DNA of 64,000 nt from Azadirachta indica (taxonomy: Eukaryota > Streptophyta > Magnoliopsida > Sapindales > Meliaceae). Below are positions 22,326 through 35,700 of this stretch, one piece after another; the stretch's first letter is position 1; the number at the start of each line of letters is the position of its first letter. The stretch lies in assembly GCA_022749755.1 (NCBI GenBank), contig CM040452.1:2498350-2562349 (forward strand), read 5' to 3'. Made by a program: the position numbers and the translations under genes. The notes under the pieces are model-generated. The model was not told the DNA's origin and made no database searches. It was given only the letters and a program-made list of their open reading frames with translations.

Positions 22326-24620
22326 TATAAACTATTAGATATAAGCATATTTAATAGTTAGGATTAATCTGATAATTTAATTAATGTATAATTAATATAC
22401 TATAATTAATGTATATATTAGATTAAATCTTAACGATTGGATGTGCCAAATCTAATGATCTAAAAATGATATAAAAATTTATGTAGAAAAAAAAACCCCA
22501 TGATCCTCTATTATATATGAAAAGATTAATAGCCCCTTTAATTATACATATTTTATTTTTATATTATTTATGCATAATTGAATTTTATATATTTTTAATG
22601 ATTGAAATTATATATTACATGTGTGTATTTCTTATTTCTCAGATTCACTCTGAATTATTAAAATTATTTAAATTCAATAATTTATAAATGATGTAAAAAA
22701 ATATATAAAATTAAGGGACTGTCAATTCATCTCATATATATATATATATAAAGTAAATATACTTCCTAATTTTTAGAAAAACACTAGTATACTTTGAGTT
22801 CATAAAATTTGCCAATTTTTAAAGATATAGAAAGATGTTATCTTGAACTTAACTTTCCCGAATTTGTCATATTCGAATATTATCATTATAATTATTAAAA
22901 TTTCAATTAGATTTTTTATTGTAATATCATAAGAAAAATCAAACATACCGGGAAGGTATTATCCCTATAATCATATATATATATATATATATATATATAG
23001 CTGGTCAATTCTGATGTCTATATATATTGACAAAATATCAGTTGCTTTATCCATGATCCAACTAGCGCGTCAATGTAGACTGTTGGGAAGTCGATTTACT
23101 TAAAGTCACATCATTTATTCAATTTTGTTAACCATTACAGGCCAAAAAAAAAAAAATTTTAATAAAAATGAAAAAAATCGCAAATTGATTTGATTAATTA
23201 ATTTAATATAATATCTGAATGTCTATCACAGTTTCCTTCTTATCCATATACTCTGTTTATGTGAATTGGCCGGCCTCTTTTGCTCAATTGTTCCTCTAAT
23301 TTCTAATTTATCATTTACGTTTCAAAAATAATATTTGTAGTAATTAATTATTATACAAATTAAAAATATGTTAATATTATTAATATTTATTTAAAAATAA
23401 CGTGATAATAATATAATTTTGTAACTTTAAATTATATATATAATTTGTATAAATATGATAGTATTTTTATATTTTATTAAATTATTATTAAGATGCTTAT
23501 AGTTGTAATGGTGCAATTTGAGCCAAATCAACCAAAAGGAGACACCGAATCCCTTCCTGCATGGGAGAGTAGAGAGGCAAGTATTTTAGTATGTTTCTTA
23601 AATAATAATTATTTTTCTTGAATAATTATTTATTAATTTATTATTAAAATATATTTTAATTAATATATGTTATATAAATATATTATATTTTACCCTTATA
23701 CAATTATTTAAGAATATATTTAATAATATATTTATGTAAAATGTACTAATTAAATAAATAATAATATTATTTTATAACATAATTAAGAATATAAATATAT
23801 TATTTATTATTAATTTATTTATTTTCATTACTTTTATTATTTTATTTATATTTCAAACATTTATTATAAATATGATATAAAATAAATAAAATTTATAAAT
23901 CTAAACTATTAATATCTAATATTTTATTTTTATTTAATTTCTAATAATTATGAATGTATTATTTTTTTAATTTATTGCAAATAATCACAATACAATTATT
24001 CTAATAATATATTATTAAAATAATATTGTTATTTACATAAATATATTATATTTTGTCAAATTTTATAGATTTATTAGTTATTTTTCTTAAATAATAATTA
24101 TTATATAGGAGTATAATTGTTATTTTATTGAGACTTATAGAAATATTTTTGGAATTTCTAAAATTTATAAGAATATTAGACCAAACCTTCAAGACTAAAA
24201 GGCTTTTTAAAATTAATTATGTAACATGAAATTTAAAGATTGAGGGTATTTGAGTAAGTGTTTTATTTGGGTTAGTTAACTAACGGTAAAAAGGATATTT
24301 TTGATATATTCCTTAAACTTTCTATACAATTAATTCAATCCTAAACTTTAGGGAAGGAATTTGATAATATTTACGTTGTTATAAACATCAAATGTTTCAT
24401 TAAATTTTAAACTAAAATTTGAGAAATTTAACAGAGAATTTCAAAAACAAAACAAAAGGTCGGTACATTGTATGTATCCAACCATAGGATTCAAACACTT
24501 TCTTCAACTTTACAAGTAGATTGTTGTTTAATATGATTGAACCAATTTTGTCTTTGAACGGCGCTAGCTGCCACAAATTTATTTAAAAAAAATAAAAAAT
24601 TCCGATAACTCACTAGCATT
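20431..24620. other. AT-rich intergenic DNA with simple repeats
   Basis: About 4.2 kb with no supportable gene. It contains long A/T tracts and (TA)n arrays at 22295-22321 and 22973-22999. Proximal promoter sequence of ENODL copy 2 lies at the left end and of the dioxygenase at the right end. Confidence 0.7.
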
Positions 24621-24622
24621 TG

Positions 24623-24632
24623 CTATATATAG
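24623..24632 (+). promoter_or_regulatory. Probable TATA box of the dioxygenase gene
   Basis: CTATATATAG lies 46 bp before the ATG at 24678, a plausible spacing for a short leader of about 20-25 nt. This is the only TATA-like word close to the start. Confidence 0.5.
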
Positions 24633-24677
24633 AGTCTGATTCAGATAATTCTGTCGAAATCCATCCTCAGGATAATC

Positions 24678-26934
24678 ATGGCTGAAGTAGAAGCACTTTC
24701 AAAAACTGTAAAAGCACTTTTCATCAACGGAGAAGAAGAAGCAGAAGCAGAAAAATATATCTGCAAAGTCGAAAGAAAAGCTGCGCCTGGAGGAGTCCCT
24801 GCTGCTTCTGCTTCTCTGCCGTTGATGGATATTCCAATAATTGATATCAGTCTCCTCACATCTCCCTCTTCCAGCCGTTTGAAGAACTTCAGAAACTCCT
24901 CCAAGCTCTCAGCTTCGGAGGCTCCTTCCAGGTTTCCTCATCTTTTGACGTTGTCTTGATTAATTTATAGTTTCAACTTTATTCATTGAGACAATGTGCT
25001 TTTGTGTTGTTGGTTTCAGGCAATCAATCATGGGATACCAACCACCAGTTTAGATAAAGTGCGAGAAGTTACTCATCAATTCTATGAACTTCCTTCCAAA
25101 AACAAGCTGAATTACTGCAGAGAATATGGAAAACCTGAAGGGTATCGGAACGACATCGTTTCCGAACATCGAGTACCCGAGTGGGCCGGTCGGTTTAATC
25201 TTTTGATAAGTCCAGAAGAGGAACGTCGTTGCAAAATACTGGCCTGATAAGCCTGAAACCTTCAAGTATTGTTGTGCTTTTACTTAACTTTAAAAATAAA
25301 ATAACTAATCAATCGTCTATTTACTTATAACAACACTTATAGTTTCTAACGTATACAATATTATTTTTAAATATTCTTTTTTGCACAGGGAAATTATGCA
25401 TGAATATGCAATGAAGTTAGAGGTGCTGAGAGAAATCCTGTTTAAGGCGATGGCAAAGTCATTAAAGCTGAATGAAAATTGCTTTTTGGAAATGTGTGGA
25501 GAGAAGGCAATGTTGGTAGCAAGATTCAACTACTATCCTCCATGTCCAAGGCCTGATTTGATTCTTGGATTCAAGCCACATTCGGATGGATCAGTGTTGT
25601 CAATTGTGTTGCAAGATAAAGAAGTGGAAGGCCTTCAATTCCTGAAAGATAACAAGTGGTATGGAGTTTCAATCAATCCTCAAGCTCTTCTTGTTAATGT
25701 TGGTGATCAGGCACAGGTATGTATATATATTATCTATTATGTTCATATAATTATTCTTAACAAGATGATAACCTAGTTAATTTACCTTTAATGGTAAGAA
25801 TATCATAAGGTCAAGAAATTAGTTCCCTCTCACATCAACGTCTAAGAAAAAATTTCTTTAATTTCAATTTGTGCATATATAATACAAAGTCGACCATAGA
25901 TATGTTTATTAACTTTTATGCTGCTCCGACATCTCAAGCCTCAACACTAGAGTCTATGGTTTTAAATATCTTATTGAGATGAATTTGATGTTAACGTGTA
26001 CTGTAAAACCAAAAGTCGAATATATATTGGTAAAATTAGAGTTATACATAAGAAACAGAGATGATTTTAATTGTATTGATACATAGAAAAGCTCATTTAG
26101 ATCGCAAATAGATCAACATCTTGTTATGAGTAGTAGGTGCATTCATCTTAAGCCCGTTGAAGGCATGTTTAAATTTAAAGTATTATGACTTTAAACCAAA
26201 ACCATTGATGAGATAAAAGTTATGGGGACATGTTTAGTATTACTAGTTTTCACTTAACATTTGAAAGTATAGTAAAAAAAGTGTTTGGTAGTACCAATTT
26301 TTTATAGCAACACCAATTTTTTTATAAGACACACCAAATTTTTTAATTCATATTTGTTATCTAGAGTTTTTGTCTTATAGTTAGAGAACCTCAATCTCAA
26401 ACATAATCTAAATATCTAATATTAGTGAAAAATGTAAACGGATTCTACAAAAATTGATATAACCAAACTTTTTTTTAAACTCTGCTTTCAAAGTTAAACA
26501 AAAATTAACTATATATATTATACATATTTTAAGTATATAGTATTTTTAATGTGTCTTGACTTATTGATATGTAAATGTATAGTGGTTGATTTCATGCTTG
26601 CAGCATCAATCAAAATCAAAATTTCCAACATACATAAAAATTTCCAATATCAACATTTGAATTGTGAATTAATTTGTGTGATGAATTAATAATGCAGATA
26701 ATGAGTAATGGAATATTCAAGAGCCCAATACACAAAGTGGTGACTAATTCAAAGAGGCAAAGAATTTCAGTGGTAGTGTTTTGTCTTCCAAATTCAGAAA
26801 AAGAGATTGAACCAATTGATGAGTTAGTGAATGAGACAAGGCCAAGATTGTATAGAAAACTTAAAGATTATGCCAACTTCTATATTCAAAACTACCAGCA
26901 AGGCAAAACCCCCTTGGAAGAAGCAATTATTTAG
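24678..26934 (+). pseudogene. 2-oxoglutarate/Fe(II) dioxygenase (SRG1/NCS1-like), two frameshifts
   Basis: Member of the plant DOXC class of soluble 2OG/Fe(II) oxygenases, which hydroxylate, demethylate or cyclise specialised metabolites; the substrate cannot be read from sequence. Exons: 24678-24931, 25020-25265, 25389-25716, 26698-26934; the family-typical length would be about 354 aa. Conserved parts: QAINHGI after intron 1, YPPCPRPD, iron ligands His and Asp in KPHSDGS, second His in SPIHKVV, and the 2OG-binding Arg-x-Ser in RQRISV. Lesions: exon 1 is one base short near 24876-24881, since the family-like reading (EELQKLLQAL) is in another frame from there on; exon 2 has an extra A in the AAAA at 25233-25236, giving immediate stops (TGA TAA) where the family has WPDKPETF. 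All splice sites and phases otherwise fit. Either a recent pseudogene or two base-call errors. Confidence 0.8.
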
Positions 26935-28955
26935 TTCAATCCATACTATTTCTTGACCCCTCAAATAATATATATGTGTGTGTGTGTGTGTGTGAAAATT
27001 TCTGTTTGAAAGTGTGGTTATAATTATATACGTATGCATTAACTAGATGAAGTTGGAATATGTTTCTACTATTTTTTTTTTTGTTAGTGCTTGTTTGTTC
27101 TTTCATGAATATAATTTAATTTTGATTATTTAAATATTTTAAAATATTTATTTTTTGATTATAATTGAAAAAATTGGTAATGATGTTCATAGAAAATTAA
27201 TTTAAAAATTTTAACTTAATACTAAATTATGAAACCCTTTATTTTATGATATATACAATTTATCTAATTGTTTGTAAGTATACGTTAAATCATTATTTTC
27301 AAATATTAGAAATGAAAAATTAACATGTCATTCAAAATATTTAAGGTTTGTATATCTAAATTTATTCAAATTTTAAATCTATTCAAATTTTGAATTAAAA
27401 ATCAAGCACTACCTAAACATGTTTTCACGTATAGTACATGAAGTTATTTCATATAATATAATGTAATAACCAATCTTGTCAATTAAAAAAAATTGTAAAT
27501 TGATGAATAAATTATATTAAGGTTTATTTTCAATTGACTACGTGAAAATGACCATTTCTCAATGTGATATAATATGTATTGAAAGTTAACACTATAATAC
27601 TTAAATATGTAAAATGTTTATGTCGTTGCGAAAACTCTACAAATTCAAACCAACTAATTCGAAAAATCCATAAATATAAACATGTACGTTAAAGAAGGGA
27701 TAGAGAGGAAGAAGAACGCTTGATTTGAAGCTTTTAAATAATATTTAAAAAGAAATTATTTTTTATTCTTGTCTAATAACTATATGCATCCATCGATATA
27801 ATATATGTCAACTACGAGTTTGTGAATCATCTATCTATATAATATGTATAGAGTTTCTATATAGAAATTATTTTTTGGACGAAAAAATAAACACTACCTA
27901 AAAAGGAAAATATGCTTTCACATGTAATTAATTTTTTTTTCTTAGTTTTCTCTCTAACACATATGAATGTAAATTATCCTTCAAATAAACATGTATCTTT
28001 ATCGCATGAAAAAAACTTGCTATATTTTATTGTCAATCACTATTAATCACATCACATGAAGTATACTAATAAATTTAACAAGAAACACCAACTTTAAAAG
28101 AGATAGAACTAAACCTAAGAAGAAAAGTATTGAAGAAAAAAAATCTCAAATTTTAATATTGTTAATACCTGAAAATAGACTTTGAGTCAAAAGTCAAATC
28201 TAACATTGAGGTAAAACCCATATCTAACTTTAAAACCACGTCGATTTTGTCTAAATAATATACAAAGACATAAGTAAATCTAAACTATTTTTTATTGTAC
28301 AAATTTTTGGTCATGATAGAGAAAGTAAGGGTACGCCCAAGTCAAAGTAATATTTTCTCTTTAAGTCCACTTAGGACACTTTAGGCCTAAAAAAGTCTAT
28401 TATATAATTAGACTTGTATAAAAGAAATACAATACAAAAATTTTAGAGTCCATTTAACTTCGAAACTTTATTTTAATTAATTTAAGATTAATTAAAAGGA
28501 GAGCAAAAGTGTTCATTTGACTTTTCAAATTGAAAGAAGCCCTATGTCAGTTCAACAGTGTGAGCCGTGCGTGTGGATTTTAGGGGGGTCTGGTCGAAAG
28601 ATCAGCCGGCAGCCACCTAACTGCATGTCACATACTGTAAAAAGGGCACACAATACAATGTGTAAAGGTCGCCTTATTCAGCCACATTTTATCATTAAAG
28701 TTGACAACTCATCACTATAATATTCTACATCTTCTCTACATTTATAAACACTAAATTTATGACTCTTAGGTGCCAAAACACCTTAGTTTGCAACTTTGAA
28801 CCATTCGTTCATGAAATCGTCTAGTGGATGTATCGTATTATATTGACTTGATGGTAATTGGGACTTAACTTCCGTCATTTTGTATTTCTTTGCATTGTTA
28901 TTGAACCAATTTTGCTCTTACATACACTTAGACTCATAGTTTGAGTCATCCTATA
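26935..28955. other. AT-rich intergenic DNA up to scaffold gap
   Basis: Contains the 3' flank of the dioxygenase with a (TG)n tract at 26975-26994. A slightly GC-richer patch around 28540-28690 has an open frame (28517-28720) without any recognisable domain. No gene is supported. Confidence 0.6.
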
Positions 28956-29055
28956 NNNNNNNNNNNNNNNNNNNNNNNNNNNNNNNNNNNNNNNNNNNNN
29001 NNNNNNNNNNNNNNNNNNNNNNNNNNNNNNNNNNNNNNNNNNNNNNNNNNNNNNN
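28956..29055. other. Assembly gap of 100 N
   Basis: Exactly 100 unknown bases. A round number like this is the usual convention for a scaffold join of unknown true length, so distance and possibly orientation across it are uncertain. Confidence 0.97.
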
Positions 29056-29798
29056 TATTTTTATAATTAACTTTTTTTTATGTTCCAAAGTGTATTTTCT
29101 AACACATTAAATTTCTTCAACTTTTTTTATACTAAAAAAAAATGATCATAACAAATACTTTCAATTACAAATTTAAATTTGATCATTTTTTAAAAATATT
29201 TGAAACAATAATATCATTTTTTTAATTCGAAAGGTGAATAACGATTACTATTAAAATTTTTTTCGAGTTATTATATTATTTTGTTCTTCCCTTTAATGCA
29301 GAAATCACCTTCAAATAAATTCTCAATTCAATCAATTCACATACACACATCTACGTAAACCGATTATTGAAAAAATATATGCAGCCGGATAAAATGTTCC
29401 ATAAAAGACAATTTTCTCAAAAAGTTAAAAAAAAAAAGCCTAAAAGAAGTCACATCACTTGGAAAACACTTAATTGAGAAATGTCTCCACCTACTATTGA
29501 CTCAAAACAGAACACGTCGTTTTGTTTACAATATTTGGGGCAAAAATTACAGCAAGGGTAGGGGGGCTGAAAGACATGTCATTGTTAGTAATTCAATCAC
29601 ATTCTCACTAACCCAAAAAAAAAAAAAAAAAAAAAATATGAAAAATGAAATAAGAAATATAAATCAAAAAGGAAAAAGAAGAATAATAGAGTAGACAAAA
29701 CTACTTGGAGATACAACTATATGCAATATTGAAGGATGTACAACAACAAGATAACCGACATACTTAATCTTGGCTCGTTTGATGAGCATCATCTTCGC
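29056..29798. other. 3' flank of the RhoGAP gene
   Basis: Mostly AT-rich. An A-run at 29615-29636 precedes the RhoGAP 3' end. The 3'UTR of the minus-strand RhoGAP gene should lie in about 29500-29798. No gene of its own is seen. Confidence 0.55.
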
Positions 29799-32700
29799 TC
29801 AGTTCCATGGCGGAGATGATGGTCTGTAGACAAAATCTTGTGAAGATGTCGTGCCATAGTTTAAATCAAGGTTGTGAAGCTGTTCCATTAGCTGAGATCG
29901 TCTTTCTTTGAAGAAATCGAGACGAGTAGTTAATTCTACCAAAGCAGAAGAAGCAGCTGATGGATGTCTTGTATAATCCATTGCCTGAAAGTGACATTGT
30001 CAGAAGATCAAGGAGTTATCAACAAGCAACTAGGAAAATGCAGAGAAAGAAAGTTCAGTAATTTGCATTTTCCAGGAATATATATGAGAAATTCAGGTTT
30101 CAAGTCAATATAAATGTAACTGTATGAATTCAAATTTTTTCAAGTCAAGAAATTATATCAAAAGACCCCAACAAAATGTGCAGAAAGCGTCGATCAAAAT
30201 CAAGCTCACCTCTACCGCTCTCGAAGTGGAAGGCGCAGATGCAGAATCAACACCGCAAAGCTCGTCCAAAGACATAGTTGTGGATGCCTCAGTACTCTTT
30301 GAGTCGCTCAAGTTAGTTGACTCCACAAATTGCTTCCTTGAAGGAAGTCTGCTACTGCTGCCAGTTGCCAATCCTTGTCCTTTAATATTCCTCCAATCTG
30401 CCCCTAACAAACTCTCCTGCAGTACAGCAATGGAAGATCATAACTATGGTTTGGATGGAGCACAAGAATAGATAAACTGAAGAGAGTAACAGAAGACTAA
30501 AAACAAAAGATTGTACGGGCAAAACATATCCTAGAATGAAGGACACATTCACGATAGTATTACATCAAACTAGAAAAGGCATTTGATTGATTGGAAGAGC
30601 ACATATATGGTGGAAAGAAGTGTGCAATAATTCCAAGTGGGTCATGAACTTATGGGTAGTGTGCAATAATGCCATTGTCAGCTAGAGTGAAACTATATTG
30701 AGAAGAAAACCTGATCTCTTCATTAGCTTATTCTTTATAGTTCACGTATTTTGATCAGTAAATTATGTTTTTCTTTTATCACTTTAACTTGTTAGCTCTT
30801 ATTCATGTCTGAAGCCCTTGAACTAAGGTGAAATAGCTGAAGACAACGAAATATGGTTGAGCAGTTTTTCTCAAAACAGTTGTGGAGGGCAGAGACAGAA
30901 AACTGGGAGAAGGCAAGGTGAGGTGTATAAATAGTAATTCAGAGGCCTAATGTATAACCACATTTGTTTTGTGGTAAAAAAAAATCAAGCAACCACTTAT
31001 CCCAAACCCACTTTACTCTCCCATCATAACATGAATCTAGCCTTAGGTTGCTTCATAACCAATAATTACATACAAACATAAAGAACACAACATAGGAGGT
31101 GAAGATGAGAAAGCAAAGGGCAAATGTGACGGGAGGCAAAAGAAACAAATAGAATAGTGGCAAACAACCGATGACTTGAATTAGCATCTTCACCTGTTTG
31201 AAACTATGGACATACATTTCGAACTGAGACAGACTGATGAGTAAGCAATTTCAAGGACATACCTCAGTTCTTTGTTTCCTTTCATGATTAACAAAAGCAA
31301 GGGTAGTATCAAAATCTTGCTGAAGAAATCTCCTGCAGATATCAAATATATTTTATCAGTAAACAGCATTATTTAAACAAAATCTGATGTTTGCCATGCT
31401 ACTGTTTCCATATTGTATACTATTAGAGATAATATCTGCCTCAAGCTTTGTCTAGACTAATTTAAAATGGGATATTCAAAATCCCGGAGGGGGTATAGAG
31501 CGACAGCTTAAATTGAAAAGCAATCAACAACCATGATGCAGACAGACAACTCTCTTGATGGCTTGTGCACCAGGCATAAATAAATTGGTGTAGTTTTTGC
31601 AGCTGTGAGATTAAAGCATCAAGGTATTAGGAGCAAAAGTGATAAAAAAGATTCGGTGATGTCAAAAGAGAATGATTTAAAGTAATGCTCCAGAAAACAA
31701 TCCCTCTGTGACGTCAAGAGGATATGGCATGCAGCAAACAACAATTTTTGACATTAAATGCTGACAAAACTTAGCAAATTCATAATCTGGCATACTCACT
31801 GTTGGGGATTATGGTTTTGGACGTTTTGATAACGGTCACACGCATCAGAGAGAGAACCATAGTGATGCTGTCGTTGCTGATTAAGTTGATGATGAAGTTC
31901 TGCAACTTTCTGCTTCAACCTGGCAACATCTGCTTCAGCAAGAGCAATCTCCTCCAGCTCAGCCCTTGTCTTCACATCAGTTATTAAGTCATAAGAATTT
32001 ATGCAACAGAAGATTTAGAAAGAAAAAGGATAAATAAATATCCTAAGATCTGCACGCACTTTAGAATCCATGCCACGTGAACTAGAAAATTGCCCAGTAG
32101 ACATGCTCAAACCAACTTCTAATGCAGCTCTTAGATCTCTTTCAGCTTGAAGCTGCTCCTGCAATCTTGAGACCTATTTAATAATTTACCAGTTAGCAGA
32201 CAACAACAGGAAAGCAGAACGATAGATATTTTACACATGCAAATAAAAAGAGGAAAGTAATGTAATATACAAGTGAATGTGGATGAAAGCAAGTAAACAT
32301 CATGAAAAAGATGCAGTATCTAATGGATAAGAAAGAAATACATCTTGCTCAAGGGCCAAGCGGCGTTCATGCAAAGCTTGCTTCCTTCTCTCCAAGCTAG
32401 CTTGTAAAATGGCATTTCCTCTAGCCTATCACAGATGATGACCAATCCTGTCAGTAATAACCCCAATATTACATGAGTAATTTTCGGCAAAGATGATGGT
32501 ACCTCCTTTGCAATCCGATGTCGCAAGTCATTCTTTGTGATCTCAAGTCTCTGAATAGCAAGCCTGCAATCAAATCATCATATTTATTTTGTCACTATAG
32601 ATTAGATTACAAGAGAAGCAAATTAGTACAACAAAGAGCTGTTATAGGAAGTTGCCGATGCATTTCAGAAAAAAATCTAAGAACTTCAAGAAAGAAAAGA

Positions 32701-35700
32701 TTCCAAGATGTAGTATGTATACTGTGTTTGCTAACAGTGACTTGGAACATTTGATGAGTTGGAACAACATTAACAAGAAGAAAAAGAGTTACATTCCACA
32801 ACAATCAGAACAATTTATTTAAACAATTTGTTCAAGAAAGTCATACTTTTAATTGGCCATAAGAAACAAGAAGTGACACTGTCAAGAGGCAAAGATAATA
32901 GGACTGGAGGTTTTCTTTGGTTTTGCAACTTGCCTCAAACAAGAATTAAGTCTGAACTACTTCATACGAGCCTGGTACAATTTTATAGATTAAACATCAA
33001 AAAAAATTTAATTTTTGATGGATTGTCTAATCTTAAGTGAGTATAATTAAAGAAGCATCAGGGATAAACATCGATTTTTTGAGATTTTCTCATCCAAAGC
33101 ACACACATTAATGCTATTGAAGACCATGAAAATTGTGTAAAGGAAAAAGCTAAAGCATAAGATAGATATCTCACTCTTCTTCCCCAGATGAATCAACGGA
33201 CTCCACTGAAGGTGTCTTTCTGGCCTGTATAAAAGTTGATAAAGATTATCAAATGCCTAACATTTGCAGCAAGAACCAAACAGCAGACAAACAGCATTAC
33301 ACTATCCAATGTAATCTTGCCATAGATATACATGAATAACCACCCACATAATAACTCTGTGAACTTTAAGTCGCATGGAGCCACAGCACAAAAATTGTTA
33401 TTTAAAACTGATTCCCTTCTCAATTTCTGATCAACCATAGTCACAAATGGGTGCTCATAGTAACGGTAGATGATAGAAAAAACTTCAGAACAGTTCTCAA
33501 GTTGACTTCAAGACCTTATAATGTCAGTAAATAGCAAATATTCCTTGTAATGTAAAGATAGAATTTTTCACGCATACAAAGAAACCAGCAATTTTCCTAT
33601 TAGGAAAAGACGAATAACATAAGTTCAAGCTTGACTAAAACAGGGGATACCAGAAGAACATGGTCTTAATGCAACCCCCAGGCAAAAAGTAAATTAAGGC
33701 TGATGTAAATAAAACAAATGAAAAACAATGAAAGGTACAGAAAATATCTAACTACAGAAACTAAATAGTGAAAAGACAAAAACAAGCTTGATTGGAGCTT
33801 TTGCGAAATCAATTGTTCAGAGAGAGTTTGAAATAGGAAGTTCACAAGGACAGATGTCTGATCTCTACACTTGCACAAAAAGGGTAAAAAACAGAAGGAA
33901 AATTTTAAAAGAAAACCTGTATCTCTCATATTAATGTCGCCTATTAGCCGCTTCATATAATTTAAAATTTTCTTGAGTAAATGTTAAGATAAACAAAGTA
34001 TGACAACTCACATTGTTTCTTCCCCAGAATGCAGATCTCTTTGCGCTGAGATTGGAGCTTGTAACTCTACCCACTGGCTTCTCAGCAGATGATTCAAGTG
34101 CAGATACAGATAGAGGTTGCCCAGGATCCATTGAGGACAGGATCTCCCCCATTGAACGGTAAGATTCCCCAGCAGGTAAAACACTTGAAACCTCTGGCTC
34201 AGTAATTGAATTTTCATTTCCTTTCTTCTGCTTACCTTGTTGCTCCATCACCTGAACACCAGGATCCCCAATTTGTAGAGGATCAACAGGCAGATTTGAG
34301 CTCTCAGCTGGAGCATTATGATCTCCCGGGGATCCAGCGTCTGAGTTGTCACCACCAAAAGCCTGTATATGCAAATTGAAGGTAGAAGTCAATTTAAACA
34401 ACAACTCCTTGCAATTTTTTAAACGAACAAAAATAATGCAAACAAGTTTAGAAGAATTCAGCATAAAATCAAATAAGTACTGTATCTCTTGACACTCTAA
34501 CCCTAGTTTCATGACTACCATAAGAGAGAAAGTATGCAATAATTTAGTATGTCATCAGTACAGATCGTTGGGAGGGTCCAACTGCCCATATAGAGTGAGG
34601 GAAAAAAAAAAGATGCGTATATTTGGAAGTCAAAAGGCTAATTGTTTTGCTCATTTAAGGGAAAACATGATTTTACTTTAAGATGTAACACTCTTTTGTA
34701 ACAAGAATTGGCTTGGCAGTTAAAAAGACTATGTATGATAGAGAAACCAACATAGAAGTTAAAACTATTAAGCAGAAGAGCCTAACATGTGTAGCCACAT
34801 CAAGACCAAGAATTTAGTTAATGTGCAATTCTTAACATCTCATATATGCAGGCCCAACAGAATAACAGGCTTCAGATACAATAATATATTAAGGAGTGTT
34901 CGAGGAAAACACATAATATAAGTCACACAAAAAAAATTATTAAATGAAATAGCCAAACAGGTGTATGAAGCCAATCCACATAGAGTAAGCAAAAGAATAA
35001 GAATACTTTAAAGTTGTTAATCAAAAATAGTCAAAGAGTGGCCAGTGATACAACACTGGACACATACAAAGCATAACAATCCTAAGATTAAGTCAATGAA
35101 GGATTTTTTAACACAGTCAATATCATCCATGCGAGAAGCAATTAAAAGTAATGCAGATGCAATTCAATTGAAAAAAGAAAATAACTATAACCAATTTACA
35201 CTTCGCTCCAATCACAGAATTACCACATTGGAAAAATAAATGTGAAACATAGTATGTGCTGAGGGAATAAAGGACCTTATAGTCATAAAGATCACTGCCA
35301 GCATAACCACTGCTCTCACTTAATTTCCCACTGAGTGCACGTTCATGATCATCATCAGTTTCTGGATTAACTTCATTTTCCGCATCATGGTAGCCATTAT
35401 CCTTCATATCCAGATTTTCTTCATCCGATGAATCCTCACTACCACTATTGTCAACCCGAGAATCAGCTGAAATAGAGCATCTATGAAGACTTTCATCCTG
35501 AAACACAAACCAGAACATAAACATCCTAATTTAAACTACGATAACATGGAGCAATTGCCTGAGACTTCAATACTGACAAACTTCAGTTCAATAATCAAAA
35601 GAAAACAGAAGGTTTTAACCACAAAAGCAATCAATTAAAATCTACCATTATCATTATCAACAATTCTTTTTAATAAGAAACAAAATACTGCTATTACTAT

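Noticed and set aside
28517..28720. 67-codon frame in a GC-richer patch before the gap
   Set aside because: No domain, no splice context and no homology that I recognise.
33931..34539. 202-codon minus-strand frame as a separate gene
   Set aside because: Its middle part is RhoGAP exon 14 (34012-34362) and the rest is intron read-through.
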